Of a stretch of 64,000 nucleotides of DNA, positions 44,278 to 53,914 are shown one piece after another. The DNA is taken from NCBI RefSeq assembly GCF_015352985.1, contig NZ_JACYXF010000025.1, positions 1-64,000 of the forward strand. Direction: 5' to 3'. This DNA comes from Noviherbaspirillum malthae. GTDB lineage: Bacteria; Pseudomonadota; Gammaproteobacteria; Burkholderiales; Burkholderiaceae_D. The position numbers were made by a program, and so were the translations under genes. Each line of letters opens with the position of its first letter. Position 1 is the first letter of the stretch. Below the pieces are notes generated by a model. It ran no database searches, was not told the origin of the DNA, and saw nothing but the letters and a program-made list of their open reading frames with translations.

Positions 44278-45300
44278 ATGCACATTCCGACTCTTCTGAA
44301 ATCACTTGCCGCGCTTGCTGGCCTTGCCTCCGGCATGGCTTATGCCCAAACCACACTGACTGTCTATACCGCTCTAGAAGCCGATCAGCTCAAGGCATAC
44401 CAGAACAAATTTGAATCCGAATACCCGGATATCAAACTCAAGTGGGTGCGTGACTCCACCGGCATCATTACTGCCAAGCTGCTCGCCGAAAAAGCCTCTC
44501 CACAAGCCGATGTCGTCATGGGCGTCGCCGCCACCTCCTTGCTCGTGCTTGAGAAGGAAGGCATGCTGCAACCCTACGCGCCCAAGGGGTTGGAGAAGTT
44601 GGCCACCCGCTATGTCGATGGTGCGAATCCACCTAGCTGGGTTGGCATGGACGTATGGGGTGCGACGATCTGCTTCAATTCTGCCGAAGCGGCGAAGCAG
44701 GGTCTGGCCAAGCCGGAAACCTGGAAGGATCTCCTCAAACCGCAGTACAAGAGAAAAATCGTCATGCCTAATCCTGCATCGAGCGGGACAGGCTACTTCG
44801 ATGTCACAGCCTGGCTGGCGATGTTTGGGGAAAAGGAAGGCTGGGCCTATATGGATAAGCTGCACGAAAACATTGCTCAGTACACTCACTCCGGTTCCAA
44901 GCCGTGTAAGCAAGCTGCGGCGGGTGAGTTCCCGATCGGGATTGCTTTCGAATACCGCGCCGCGAAATTGAAGGAAAGCGGTGCACCGCTTGAACTGGTA
45001 TTTCCAAAGGAAGGGTTGGGCTGGGATGTCGAGGCGACGGCCATCATGAAGGGCGCCAAGAATATCGACGCGGCGCGTAAGCTGGCCGATTGGTCCGCAT
45101 CAAAGTCGGCCAACGAGCTGTATGCAAAAAACTTCGCGATTGTTGCCTATCCAGGTGTAGCAGCGCAGTTGCCAGCCATCCCGTCCAACTATGAACAGCT
45201 GCTGATCAAGCAGGATCTGAAATGGTCTGCGCAACATCGTGATCGCATCCTGACGGAATGGACCAGGCGCTACGACGGCAAGTCGGAGGCGAAGCCCTGA
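44278..45300 (+). CDS. phnS: 2-aminoethylphosphonate ABC transporter substrate-binding protein
   Basis: The 340-residue protein has a Sec signal peptide (MHIPTLLKSLAALAGLASGM, then AYAQ). The mature part is a type II periplasmic binding protein (TLTVYTALEADQLKAYQNKF, DVVMGVAATSL, WVGMDVWGATICFN, NPASSGTGYFDV). Synteny with PhnT, PhnU, PhnW and PhnX identifies the ligand as 2-aminoethylphosphonate or a close relative. GGGAG lies 6 bases before ATG 44278. It is the first gene of the operon and follows the three-half-site Pho promoter. Confidence 0.8.
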   Translation: MHIPTLLKSLAALAGLASGMAYAQTTLTVYTALEADQLKAYQNKFESEYPDIKLKWVRDSTGIITAKLLAEKASPQADVVMGVAATSLLVLEKEGMLQPYAPKGLEKLATRYVDGANPPSWVGMDVWGATICFNSAEAAKQGLAKPETWKDLLKPQYKRKIVMPNPASSGTGYFDVTAWLAMFGEKEGWAYMDKLHENIAQYTHSGSKPCKQAAAGEFPIGIAFEYRAAKLKESGAPLELVFPKEGLGWDVEATAIMKGAKNIDAARKLADWSASKSANELYAKNFAIVAYPGVAAQLPAIPSNYEQLLIKQDLKWSAQHRDRILTEWTRRYDGKSEAKP

Positions 45301-45348
45301 TAATTCCATTCAGGGAACGCCGCTCGATTTGATTCCAGATCCATCGCT

Positions 45349-45431
45349 CCTGTCATCCCTAACAGAGTGAGAAATCGCACGTGTGCGATTTCGTGAGCGA
45401 ACGCAATCCTCGCGTCATTCGGAATGACAGG
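45349..45431. repeat. MITE/REP-like element between phnS and the HD gene
   Basis: CCTGTCAT (45349) and ATGACAGG (45424) form inverted ends of an 83-base unit. Inside, GAAATCGCAC/GTGCGATTTC (45371-45392) and GTCATTC-G-GAATGAC (45414-45428) are perfect palindromes. The structure suggests a folded repeat family or a processing/attenuation site. Copies elsewhere in the genome cannot be tested here. Confidence 0.5.
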
Positions 45432-45474
45432 GCGTTGGCTTGCACCGCCGATGATTTGCCACTGAAAAAGCTAC

Positions 45475-46041
45475 ATGACAACCTATCAGCGTCCTTCCAT
45501 TGAACAGATCCGTGAACTGTTCGTTGCCGCCGGCGCGCATCTCTACGGCGGAGAGGCAATTAGTCAAAAAGAGCATTCATTGCAGGCCGCATGGTTTGCA
45601 GAACGAAACAATGAACCGGACACATTGATTGCCGCCTGCCTGCTGCATGACTTGGGGCATGTGCTATTTGATGAGAACGATGATCAGCTCAAGAACGGCA
45701 TCGATGATAGGCACCAGATCCGTGTCATACCGTATCTGAGTGCTCTCTTCCCGACGGAGGTGACCGCCCCGATCAGCATGCATGTCGATGCCAAGCGTTA
45801 CCTGTGCTACGCCGATTCCGGGTATCACCGTACGCTCTCGGCCGCCTCACGCACGAGTCTGGAGTTGCAAGGCGGCGTAATGCTGGCGGAAGAGGCAGCG
45901 AAATTTCTACGTGCGCCATTTGCGCAGCAGGCAATCGCTTTGCGCCGCTATGACGATGCGGCAAAGGTCATCGGTCTTGAAACACCGGATTTTGACCATT
46001 TTCTGCCGCGGCTCCATGCCATGCTCGGAAAGGACGCATGA
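45475..46041 (+). CDS. Phosphonate-associated HD-domain protein (PhnZ-like oxygenase family)
   Basis: The 188-residue HD-domain protein matches the phosphonate-operon HD family (PhnZ-like). It has GGEAISQKEHSLQAAWFAE, CLLHDLGH, HQIRVIP, MHVDAKRYL and RRYDD, giving the Glu, His and Asp set expected for a di-iron site. PhnZ cleaves (R)-1-hydroxy-2-aminoethylphosphonate with oxygen to glycine and phosphate after PhnY hydroxylates the substrate, but no PhnY gene is visible here. It may act on hydroxylated substrate imported directly. Its stop overlaps the start of the ATPase gene by 4 bases. Confidence 0.8.
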   Translation: MTTYQRPSIEQIRELFVAAGAHLYGGEAISQKEHSLQAAWFAERNNEPDTLIAACLLHDLGHVLFDENDDQLKNGIDDRHQIRVIPYLSALFPTEVTAPISMHVDAKRYLCYADSGYHRTLSAASRTSLELQGGVMLAEEAAKFLRAPFAQQAIALRRYDDAAKVIGLETPDFDHFLPRLHAMLGKDA

Positions 46042-47156
46042 TGAGAAACCTCGATCTGCCGGTGGCAACCCACGATACCAGCTTGGAAGCCAAGGGCGCA
46101 GGCTGGCTCACCATGGCGAATGTCAACAAGTCCTTCAGTGCCACAGCGGTACTCAAAGGCATCTCGCTTGCGGTGCGCAAAGGGGAATTTCTTTGCCTGC
46201 TTGGCCCATCAGGCTGTGGAAAAACCACGCTGCTGCGTATCCTTGCCGGGCTTGAGCGCCAGGATACGGGCTTGATTGAAATGGCAGGCACCAATATCGG
46301 CATACTGCCTCCTGCGAAACGCAACTACGGCATCGTGTTTCAGTCGTATGCGCTGTTCCCGAACATGACCGTTGAGGAAAATGTCGCTTATGCGTTGCGC
46401 ATGCCACGCGCGCATCGCACACGGCGGGTCGGCGAACTTCTGGATATGGTGGGGCTCTGCGGCAAGGAAGGCCACTATCCTGCGCAACTTTCCGGCGGGC
46501 AACAACAGCGTGTTGCGCTCGCACGCGCCCTTGCCACGCAACCTAGCCTGTTATTGCTCGACGAGCCCTTGTCTGCGCTCGATGCGAAAGTGCGGGAGCA
46601 CCTCCGTCATGAGTTGCGCACACTGCAGCGCAAGCTGGGCATCACGACCATCATGGTGACCCATGACCAAGACGAAGCCCTTGGTATGGCTGACAGGATC
46701 GCCGTGATGGCGCAGGGCCGCATTGAGCAACTTGGAACGCCCGAGCAAATCTACCACCAGCCCCAAACGGCTTTTGTTGCCGATTTCGTTGGTCGCGCCA
46801 ACTGGCTTCCCATCGACATCGACGACCATGGCTCGGTCCGACTGGGCGATCTGCATTTCGATGCCAAATTGCCAACGCGGTACACGACTGGCACCGCCTT
46901 CTGCCGCCCGGAACATGTACGTGTTGAAGCCAGTTGGCGAGCCGCTGAAGGCATGACGATGGCGATCGTCGAAGGCGTTGAATTCCATGGCGGCGTGCGG
47001 CGTGGTGTGCTGTCGTTATGTGCCGACCGAGATATCAAGGTACAGGCCGATGTCAGCCCGAACGAGGCCGGCTATGACAGGCTTGTGATAGGCAATCGGG
47101 TGCCCATTTTTCTGGCACACGACAAGCTGCGCTTCTTTACTGGTATCGCAAAATGA
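46038..47156 (+). CDS. phnT: 2-aminoethylphosphonate ABC transporter ATPase
   Basis: The 372-residue ABC ATPase has Walker A GPSGCGKTTLL, Q-loop FQSYALFPNM, signature LSGGQQQRVALARAL, Walker B LLLLDEPLSALD and the switch His in TMVTHDQDEA. A C-terminal TOBE-like domain (about 280-370) follows, as in spermidine/iron/phosphonate importers. It powers uptake through the fused permease encoded next. It overlaps both neighbours by 4 bases (ATGA), a sign of translational coupling. Confidence 0.85.
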   Translation: MMRNLDLPVATHDTSLEAKGAGWLTMANVNKSFSATAVLKGISLAVRKGEFLCLLGPSGCGKTTLLRILAGLERQDTGLIEMAGTNIGILPPAKRNYGIVFQSYALFPNMTVEENVAYALRMPRAHRTRRVGELLDMVGLCGKEGHYPAQLSGGQQQRVALARALATQPSLLLLDEPLSALDAKVREHLRHELRTLQRKLGITTIMVTHDQDEALGMADRIAVMAQGRIEQLGTPEQIYHQPQTAFVADFVGRANWLPIDIDDHGSVRLGDLHFDAKLPTRYTTGTAFCRPEHVRVEASWRAAEGMTMAIVEGVEFHGGVRRGVLSLCADRDIKVQADVSPNEAGYDRLVIGNRVPIFLAHDKLRFFTGIAK

Positions 47157-48859
47157 ACCGCATCTCCACAGGCACTCTGGCGCGGCCCTCCCTGTTTGCA
47201 CTGCGCAGCGTGGACGAGCATGCAGCGAATGTGGCCGCATGGCTGGCTGTGGTCATGATGGTGGTGTTCATCGCACTGCCGCTCGCCGCCATTTTCATGA
47301 AGGCATTGGAAAGCCGGGACGGCGCTTTCGTGGGAATGGTACAAATATCACAGGTGATTTCCGAGCCGCGGCTGGTTTCAGCAAGCGTAAATAGCTTGAT
47401 GCTCGCACTGATCACGACCGCGATCGTGGTGCCATGCGCACTGGGTTTTGCATTCGCACTGACTCGCTCACGCGTGTTCGGACGTCCGGTATTCCGTCTC
47501 ATCGCACTTTCGCCGCTGCTTGCACCGTCGTTGATGCCGGCGATTTCACTGGTCTATCTTTTCGGCAATCAGGGGCTCCTGAAAAGCTGGCTTGGTACGC
47601 AGTCGATCTACGGTCCCATCGGTATTGTCCTGGGCGAGATCTTCTATACCTTTCCGCATGCCTTGCTGGTGCTGACTGCCGCGCTTTCGGTCGCCGACGC
47701 CCGGCTTTATGAAGCCGCGGAGGCACTTGGGGCAGGTCCGTTGCGTCGCTTCCTGACCATTACCTTGCCGAATGTACGCTATGGCTTGATGTCGAGCGCA
47801 ACGTTGGTCTTTACCCTTGCAGTGACCGACTTCGGCGTACCGAAGGTCATCGGCGGCCAAACCAATGTGCTGGCTCTGGAAGCCTACAAACAAGTCATCG
47901 GCCAGCAGAACTTTAATAAAGGGGCGGTGATCGGCTTGCTGCTGTTGTTGCCTGCAGTCTTGAGCTTCGTCGTCGAGCGACATATCAGTCGGCGCCAGAC
48001 AGCAACGATGACGGGTAAGTCAGTCGTTTATACACCCCATCCCCATGTGGCTCGGGATGGGGTGCTCTGGGTGTTCTGTTCACTGGTATCCGTCTTTTTT
48101 TTGGCGCTGGTCGGTGTCGCTATGGCCGCCGCGTTCATGAAACTGTGGCCGTACAACCTGAGCTTCACCTTGAATCATTTCGATTTCGACCAGATGGATG
48201 GAGACGGCTGGAATGCCTTCCGTAACAGCCTCTATCTAGCCACGCTCACCGCACTGGTTGGTACGGGTTTCGTGTTCCTGGCCGCTTATCTTGCCATCAA
48301 GCTTCCGGTATCACGCCTAGCGGGACTGGTGACGCACTGCCTTGCGCTGCTGCCGATGGCGGTTCCGGGTCTGGTGCTCGGGCTCGGGTATGTCATGTTT
48401 TTCAATGCACCAGACAACCCCTTCAACTTTCTATACGGCGGTATGGCAATTCTGGTGGCATCAACGGTTTGCCATTTTTACACCACCGCGCATTTGACCA
48501 TCGTGACTTCGCTACGCCAGATAGACGGCGAGATCGAAGCGGTGGCGCGCAGCTTGCAGCGGCCGTGGTGGGTAACCTGCAGCAAGGTGACCTTGCCAAT
48601 GACGTTCCCGTCCCTCATTGGAGTGGCACGCTTTCTGTTCGTCTCAAGCATGACAACGGTCAGCGGTGTCATCTTTCTGTATCAGCCGGAAACAGTACTG
48701 GCTGCGGTGGCGGTACTCAATATGGACGATGCCGGCGACACTGCCGCCGCTGCTGCCATGGCCTCGTTAATTTTTGTCAGTTCGTTAGGCGTGTCCGTAC
48801 TCATGAATGGCGTTTGCGAATGGATTGAGCGCCGAGCCCAGGCATGGCGGCGACGCTGA
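47153..48859 (+). CDS. phnU: Fused two-domain ABC permease for aminoethylphosphonate
   Basis: The 568-residue membrane protein has about twelve hydrophobic spans in two homologous halves. Each half carries an ABC permease EAA-like loop ([20 protein letters not shown] and [20 protein letters not shown]). It replaces separate PhnU and PhnV subunits, as in PhnU2-type transporters. With PhnS and PhnT it forms the inner-membrane importer. Its start overlaps phnT by 4 bases. Confidence 0.82.
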   Translation: MNRISTGTLARPSLFALRSVDEHAANVAAWLAVVMMVVFIALPLAAIFMKALESRDGAFVGMVQISQVISEPRLVSASVNSLMLALITTAIVVPCALGFAFALTRSRVFGRPVFRLIALSPLLAPSLMPAISLVYLFGNQGLLKSWLGTQSIYGPIGIVLGEIFYTFPHALLVLTAALSVADARLYEAAEALGAGPLRRFLTITLPNVRYGLMSSATLVFTLAVTDFGVPKVIGGQTNVLALEAYKQVIGQQNFNKGAVIGLLLLLPAVLSFVVERHISRRQTATMTGKSVVYTPHPHVARDGVLWVFCSLVSVFFLALVGVAMAAAFMKLWPYNLSFTLNHFDFDQMDGDGWNAFRNSLYLATLTALVGTGFVFLAAYLAIKLPVSRLAGLVTHCLALLPMAVPGLVLGLGYVMFFNAPDNPFNFLYGGMAILVASTVCHFYTTAHLTIVTSLRQIDGEIEAVARSLQRPWWVTCSKVTLPMTFPSLIGVARFLFVSSMTTVSGVIFLYQPETVLAAVAVLNMDDAGDTAAAAAMASLIFVSSLGVSVLMNGVCEWIERRAQAWRRR

Positions 48860-48891
48860 AGCATCCAGTATTTTTCCCAGGACTACCTGTC

Positions 48892-49992
48892 ATGAACGAT
48901 TCGATACTTCTTACCCCCGGCCCATTAACGACCACCCTGCGCACCAAGCAAGCGATGCTTCGCGACTGGGGGTCATGGGACGGCGACTTCAATGGGTTGA
49001 CGGCACGCGTATGCAAGCAGATGGTAGACCTGATTGATGGCGAGGGAACCTATGCGTGCGTGCCGCTGCAAGGCTCAGGTACGTTTGCTGTTGAGGCCAC
49101 CATGGGTACCCTCGTGCCCCGTGACGGCAAGCTGCTGGTGCTGGTCAACGGCGCCTATGGAAAGCGCATGGCTCAGCTGACGAAAATGATGGGGCGCAAT
49201 TGTGAGGTTCTTGATTTCGGTGAAACGGCTCCAGTCGAACCCAATGCCGTCAGTGCCCGTCTTGAGAAACAGACCGACATCACGCATGTTGGCATCATCT
49301 ATTGTGAAACCAGCACCGGCATCCTCAATCCAGTTGATGACATCGCTCGGATTGTTGCACGAAGCGGCCGCAAGCTTATTATCGATGCCATGAGTGCGTT
49401 TGGTGCACTGCCGCTGTCGGCAAAAACGACACCGTTCGAAGCAGTCATTGCTTCGAGCAACAAATGTTTGGAAGGGGCACCGGGAATGGGCTTCGTGCTG
49501 GCGCGGACCGTCGCGCTGGAGGAATCCGAAGGTCGTTCCCAGTCGCTGTCGCTTGATCTGCACGATCAATGGCGTTACATGCAGAGAACTGGCCAGTGGC
49601 GTTTTACGCCTCCGACACATGTGGTTGCCGCCTTCGACGCTGCCCTGGACCAGTATAGGGAAGAGGGCGGACGGATAGCTCGCCTTGCGCGCTACCAGAA
49701 TAATTGCTCTGCACTGATTGCGGGCCTGGAACGCATCGGATTGCGCTCCTTCCTTCCTGCCGCAATACAGGCGCCGATTATCGTAACCGTGCATGCGCCA
49801 GCACATCCGGCATGGAATTTTGCCGATTTCTACCAGCGAGTAAAAGCCCAGGGCGTCGTGCTGTATCCGGGCAAGCTGACGGCGGTCGAAACCTTCCGTG
49901 TCGGCTGTATCGGTGCCATCGATGCCGACCAGATCAATTTTGCAGTTGAAGCCATTGCCCGCGCATTGCAGGACATGGGCATTTCAAAGTAG
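48892..49992 (+). CDS. phnW: 2-aminoethylphosphonate-pyruvate transaminase
   Basis: The 366-residue class V aminotransferase begins [11 protein letters not shown], typical of PhnW. PLP contacts are [18 protein letters not shown], Asp165 in IIDAMSAFG and the Schiff-base Lys191 in [12 protein letters not shown]. It transfers the amino group of 2-aminoethylphosphonate to pyruvate, giving phosphonoacetaldehyde and alanine, the first step of the phosphonatase pathway. ATG 48892 is chosen because the family starts there; ATG 48844 overlaps the permease gene. Confidence 0.92.
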   Translation: MNDSILLTPGPLTTTLRTKQAMLRDWGSWDGDFNGLTARVCKQMVDLIDGEGTYACVPLQGSGTFAVEATMGTLVPRDGKLLVLVNGAYGKRMAQLTKMMGRNCEVLDFGETAPVEPNAVSARLEKQTDITHVGIIYCETSTGILNPVDDIARIVARSGRKLIIDAMSAFGALPLSAKTTPFEAVIASSNKCLEGAPGMGFVLARTVALEESEGRSQSLSLDLHDQWRYMQRTGQWRFTPPTHVVAAFDAALDQYREEGGRIARLARYQNNCSALIAGLERIGLRSFLPAAIQAPIIVTVHAPAHPAWNFADFYQRVKAQGVVLYPGKLTAVETFRVGCIGAIDADQINFAVEAIARALQDMGISK

Positions 49993-50023
49993 ATCGATCA
50001 CCATTACCTTTGACGAGAATTTC

Positions 50024-50872
50024 ATGAGTATATCGATGAGGCAAGACCGCCCAAATAAGAATGTTGCAGGCCCGGTGCAGGCGGTCATATTCGACTGGGC
50101 TGGTACCATGGTCGATTTTGGCTCCTTCGCGCCAACCCAGGTGCTGATTGATGCGTTTGCCGGATTTGGCATCGAAATCAGCCTGGAAGAGGCGCGCGGA
50201 CCGATGGGGTTGGCAAAATGGGATCACATCAAGACCCTCGGCCAGTCGCCCGACATTGCCAGGCGCTGGATCGCACGACATGGCAGCGCAATGACGGACA
50301 AGGACGTGGACGCGCTTTACGCAGCCTTCCTTCCGCTGCAGATTGAACGGGTAGGGCAGTATTCATCCGTGATACCTGGCGCGCTCGACACGATTGCCGG
50401 TCTGCGTAAGCGTGGAATCAAGGTCGGTTCCTGCACCGGCTATCCGCGCGTGGTCATGAATCCGCTGCTGGATAAGGCGCGCGGCGATGGACTGGTGCCC
50501 GACCACGCGGTTGCGACCGACGATCTGAAACCCGGGGGGCGACCCGGACCATGGATGGCTCTGGCCAATGTGATCGAGCTCGGCATTACTGAATTGTCTT
50601 CCTGCGTAAAGGTCGACGATACGGCCCCAGGCATTGTTGAAGGTTTGGCGGCGCACATGTGGACCGTAGGTGTCGCGTTGTCCGGGAACGAGGTTGGACT
50701 GACGCTAAGCGAACTGGAACGGATTTCGGATGCAGAACGTGAGCAGCTCAAGGGACGCGCGGCTGAGAAGCTATTTGCCGCTGGTGCGCATTATGTCATC
50801 GATACCATTGCTGATCTGCCTCAAGTGATTGTGGCGATCGAGGAACGTCTGGCGCACGGCGACAGACCATGA
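50024..50872 (+). CDS. phnX: Phosphonoacetaldehyde hydrolase (phosphonatase)
   Basis: The 282-residue HAD-superfamily enzyme has nucleophile Asp24 in IFDWAGTMVD, the cap-domain Schiff-base Lys65 in GPMGLAKWDHIK, GSCTGYPRVV and KVDDTAPGI. It cleaves the C-P bond of phosphonoacetaldehyde to acetaldehyde and phosphate, completing the PhnW pathway. ATG 50024 starts 31 bases after phnW; ATG 50036 is possible. Its end overlaps the FAD oxidoreductase by 4 bases. Confidence 0.92.
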   Translation: MSISMRQDRPNKNVAGPVQAVIFDWAGTMVDFGSFAPTQVLIDAFAGFGIEISLEEARGPMGLAKWDHIKTLGQSPDIARRWIARHGSAMTDKDVDALYAAFLPLQIERVGQYSSVIPGALDTIAGLRKRGIKVGSCTGYPRVVMNPLLDKARGDGLVPDHAVATDDLKPGGRPGPWMALANVIELGITELSSCVKVDDTAPGIVEGLAAHMWTVGVALSGNEVGLTLSELERISDAEREQLKGRAAEKLFAAGAHYVIDTIADLPQVIVAIEERLAHGDRP

Positions 50873-51981
50873 CGCGCTGCCGTGTCGCCGTCATTGGTGC
50901 CGGCATCGTCGGTCTCGCCCATGCGCGAGCCGCAGCCATGCGCGGTCATGAGGTCACTGTGTACGAACGCCATCCGATGGCAATTGGCGCTTCAATCCGC
51001 AATTTCGGATTGTGCCTGCAGTTGGGACAGCCGCAAGGGGAATTGTACGAGATGGCTGCGCGTAGCCGCGCCATCTGGCTCGAAACATTGAACGCCTGCG
51101 GCGCATGGCACAAGACGAAGGGAAGCCTTGTCGTCGCACGCAACAGCCAGGAATGGGACATGCTGCAGGCCTTCCAGATCGAATGGGGCAACGCGTATGG
51201 CACACGCCTGTTGGAACGCAGTGCGATTGAGCGGTACCCGGTGAGGGGCATTGGTGGATTGTTCAGCCAGCATGAGCTCTCACTCGACGCCCGGGAAGCC
51301 ATTCCCTTGGTGTCGCTGTGGCTCGCCGAGCATCATGGCGTACGTTTTGAGTACGGGACACAGGTGAATGCGATTGACTTGCCTGACTTGCATACCAGTC
51401 GCGGCACGCGCGCAGCCGATCGCGTGTACCTTTGCACGGGCCAGGACCTGCAAACGCTCTACCCGGAAGTCATGGCGCCCCTCAACATACGGCTTTGCAC
51501 GCTCCAGATGCTGAGGGTTTCCAATCCCGGCATTGAACTGGGACCGGCAGTGCTGACCGGCTTGTCGGCCTTGCATTACGCCAGTTTTCGGCAATCGCCC
51601 AGCCTGCTACCGAAACTGGAGCGGCTGCGACGCCATGTGGAAGGCCATGAACCGCATCTGCTTGAGCACGGCATACACCTGATTGTGCAGCAGGTTGGCC
51701 ATTCCGGTGAACTGATCATCGGAGATTCGCACCATTACGGAATTGGCGTGTCTCCATTTGCCGATTCACGCGTCGATGACGCCATCCTGCAGTTGGCCGA
51801 AGCGCTGCTCGGCATGGATTTGCGCGTTGTCCAACGCTGGCAGGGCGTCTACCCCAGTGGTCCTCGTCCCTATGAAACAATATCGCTCGCCCCTGGTGTG
51901 AGCGCAACGATGGTTACGTCGGGCATCGGGATGAGCGTTGCATTTGCGCTTGCAGAGCGTATGCTCGACAATGACAGGTAG
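50869..51981 (+). CDS. FAD-dependent oxidoreductase, TIGR03364 type, aminophosphonate oxidase candidate
   Basis: The 370-residue protein has a DAO-type Rossmann fold (VAVIGAGIVGLAHARAAA, then VTVYERHP), the RNFGLC segment and a C-terminal FAD contact (TSGIGMSVAFALAERM). This family is repeatedly found beside phosphonate genes and is proposed to oxidatively deaminate aminophosphonates related to 2-aminoethylphosphonate, such as N-methyl or hydroxy forms. The product could feed PhnX as phosphonoacetaldehyde. The 4-base overlap with phnX indicates coupled translation. Exact substrate is unknown. Confidence 0.8.
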   Translation: MTRCRVAVIGAGIVGLAHARAAAMRGHEVTVYERHPMAIGASIRNFGLCLQLGQPQGELYEMAARSRAIWLETLNACGAWHKTKGSLVVARNSQEWDMLQAFQIEWGNAYGTRLLERSAIERYPVRGIGGLFSQHELSLDAREAIPLVSLWLAEHHGVRFEYGTQVNAIDLPDLHTSRGTRAADRVYLCTGQDLQTLYPEVMAPLNIRLCTLQMLRVSNPGIELGPAVLTGLSALHYASFRQSPSLLPKLERLRRHVEGHEPHLLEHGIHLIVQQVGHSGELIIGDSHHYGIGVSPFADSRVDDAILQLAEALLGMDLRVVQRWQGVYPSGPRPYETISLAPGVSATMVTSGIGMSVAFALAERMLDNDR

Positions 51982-51999
51982 ACAAACACGGTACAAGCA

Positions 52000-52725
52000 A
52001 TGGAAGAGGCAATCGTTCGCAAGGCAGGTATCACAAGGTGGAAGCAGATCCAGGAATCGCTGACGGAAGACATTTTCGCCGGCAAGCTGTCTGGCAAGCT
52101 TCCCAACGAAACAGTTCTGGCTGACCGTTTCCATGTGAACCGCCATACGGTGCGACAAGCGGTGAAGGCGCTTGCGGAGGAGGGGATCGTCGAAGTCATG
52201 CATGGCCGCGGCACCTTCGTACGGGACGACGTGATTGACTATAAGGTGGGCCGCCGTACGCGGCTTGCCCATAGTGTGACGACGGCGCGGCGTGTGGGAA
52301 AAAGCCAGCTACTGAGCTGGTCCACAATTCGGGTAACACCGGAAATTGCCGGAATGCTGTCCTTGCCCGCCCGTGCGAAAGTGCTCCAGGTTGATTCGCT
52401 CGATATTGTGGACGACAAGGTCATTGGCGTTTGTACGCAGTATTTCCCATTGCCGCGTTTTGAAGGTTTTGGTGAAACCTACGAAAAAACTGGGAAAACC
52501 CATCTTGCACTCGCTAAGTACGGTATTCATCAATTCCAGCGCAAGCTCAGCCGCATCAGTGCTAGGCTGCCCAGTGCGGAGGTTGCACAGCAGCTTGCAC
52601 AGCCAGTATCGCTGCCTATTCTTTACGTCGAAACCGTGTATGTTGACGAGAGCGGTCAACCAATCGAGTACGGGATATCACGCTTCAGCAGCAATGCCGT
52701 CCAACTGGTCATTGAACCCGATTGA
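52000..52725 (+). CDS. GntR/UTRA-family regulator of phosphonate metabolism (PhnF/PhnR-like)
   Basis: The 241-residue protein has an N-terminal winged helix (LPNETVLADRFHVNRHTVRQ, LAEEGIVEVMHGRGTFV) and a C-terminal UTRA ligand domain (about 85-240). This HutC/PhnF subclass is typically a repressor released by a small effector. Located as the penultimate gene of the operon, it likely adds substrate-specific control over the PhoB-driven promoter. No clear GntR dyad was found at the promoter; the palindromes at 45371-45428 are candidates. Confidence 0.82.
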   Translation: MEEAIVRKAGITRWKQIQESLTEDIFAGKLSGKLPNETVLADRFHVNRHTVRQAVKALAEEGIVEVMHGRGTFVRDDVIDYKVGRRTRLAHSVTTARRVGKSQLLSWSTIRVTPEIAGMLSLPARAKVLQVDSLDIVDDKVIGVCTQYFPLPRFEGFGETYEKTGKTHLALAKYGIHQFQRKLSRISARLPSAEVAQQLAQPVSLPILYVETVYVDESGQPIEYGISRFSSNAVQLVIEPD

Positions 52726-52759
52726 TCCACCTGCCACCAACCTGCCGAAGTGACCTTTG

Positions 52760-53410
52760 ATGATGTCTGCTGCCGTTCCCATCGACTATCTGACTCCCGA
52801 CCTGCCGGCAAGCCTGCCTCAGGTACGCATGCCCGTAATCGACGCCACACCAGATTCAATTCAAGGCTACGGAAAGCTGGTCCAGTACCCTGATGAGATT
52901 GCAATCGAAATCGTTCAGTGGCCGGCGCAAGGCAGGCGTCCGGTCGATCCGGATACCGGCAATCAGGGCGGAATCAAGGAAGGCGTTTTCCATGCGGAGT
53001 GGAAGGGGGACGTTCTCTACGGGAGGAACGAAGCGGTAGGCGGCCATTATGTTCTCGCTTATGCCAAAGATCCGTCGCTCGCACGTGAAGATCATGTAAG
53101 GCCTCCTCAAAGCATGCTGTTGTGGCATGCAAATTATCATCCTGACGGTGGCCAACTCTTTTATCCGATTGATCGTAAGCCGTTTTACGTGCCGCTCGCG
53201 TTGCCCGGTGACGACGTCAAGCCAGAGCATTTCGTCTGCTTTCGGTTTGATGGTAGCGCTGGACTCTACATTCATCCCGGGATCTGGCATGAAGGCATCT
53301 TTCCGCTATCGGGAAACCAACGGTTCATTGACCGGCAAGGTGCCGTGCATGCACGGGTTTCCGTGCAGTTCGCAAAAGAATTCCATTGTCTCCTGGTCGC
53401 GAATATCTGA
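52760..53410 (+). CDS. Ureidoglycolate lyase (AllA)-like cupin protein
   Basis: The 216-residue protein resembles the ureidoglycolate lyase family. Recognisable segments are FHAEWKGDVLYGRNEAVGGH, YHPDGGQLFYP and YIHPGIWHEGIFPL, with His residues in a double-stranded beta-helix. It lies 34 bases after the GntR gene and may be part of the phosphonate operon. No other allantoin gene is present, so the annotation by homology may not reflect the substrate; an imine or hydroxy intermediate of aminophosphonate breakdown is conceivable. ATG 52760 or 52763. Confidence 0.65.
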   Translation: MMSAAVPIDYLTPDLPASLPQVRMPVIDATPDSIQGYGKLVQYPDEIAIEIVQWPAQGRRPVDPDTGNQGGIKEGVFHAEWKGDVLYGRNEAVGGHYVLAYAKDPSLAREDHVRPPQSMLLWHANYHPDGGQLFYPIDRKPFYVPLALPGDDVKPEHFVCFRFDGSAGLYIHPGIWHEGIFPLSGNQRFIDRQGAVHARVSVQFAKEFHCLLVANI

Positions 53411-53538
53411 CTCCTTTCTGAGCCGATGAACGGGAAAGGCGATAAGCGACGCAGTGTGGCCATTGTGCTTTGGAAACATCCAACACGTGTTGGCCGCATC
53501 TGGCCGATAGCGCCCCAACCCAAAAGTTATTGCCATGA

Positions 53539-53562
53539 TTCGATAATTCGACTATTATCGAA
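53539..53562. promoter_or_regulatory. ArsR operator candidate TTCGATAA-N8-TTATCGAA
   Basis: Perfect 8-bp arms (53539-53546, 53555-53562) 28 bases upstream of arsR. ArsR-family repressors bind AT-rich dyads of this kind over their own promoter. Confidence 0.65.
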
Positions 53563-53590
53563 ATAAAATAATTTCGAGAATGGTCGAAAC

Positions 53591-53911
53591 GTGGACAACA
53601 AAATCGCTGTCACCGCGCTAGCGGCGCTTGCCCATGACTCCAGGCTTGCCGTGTTCCGGCTGCTCGTGCAAGCCGGTCCCGAGGGCATGGGTGCTACCCG
53701 GATTGCAGATGAACTGGGCATACCGCCATCGTCGATGTCCTTTCATTTAAAGGAATTGACGCATGCCGGGTTGGTTACCCAGACCAAAGCTGGGCGCTCG
53801 CTGATCTATGCGGCCAACTTCCCGACGATGAGCGGCCTGATCGCCTTCCTCACTGAAAACTGCTGTGGCGGGAATGTCTGCTCTCCCGTCCAAGCTTCCT
53901 CCTGCTGCTAA
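53591..53911 (+). CDS. arsR: ArsR-family arsenic-responsive repressor
   Basis: The 106-residue winged-helix protein starts at GTG 53591. The recognition helix region is PPSSMSFHLKELTHAGLV. The C-terminus carries C91-C92, C97 and C105-C106 (ENCCGGNVC, then SSCC), a likely As(III)-binding set as in ArsR types with C-terminal cysteines rather than the alpha-3 CVC motif. It should leave the upstream dyad when arsenite binds. arsC starts 3 bases after its stop. Confidence 0.87.
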   Translation: MDNKIAVTALAALAHDSRLAVFRLLVQAGPEGMGATRIADELGIPPSSMSFHLKELTHAGLVTQTKAGRSLIYAANFPTMSGLIAFLTENCCGGNVCSPVQASSCC

Positions 53912-53914
53912 GTC

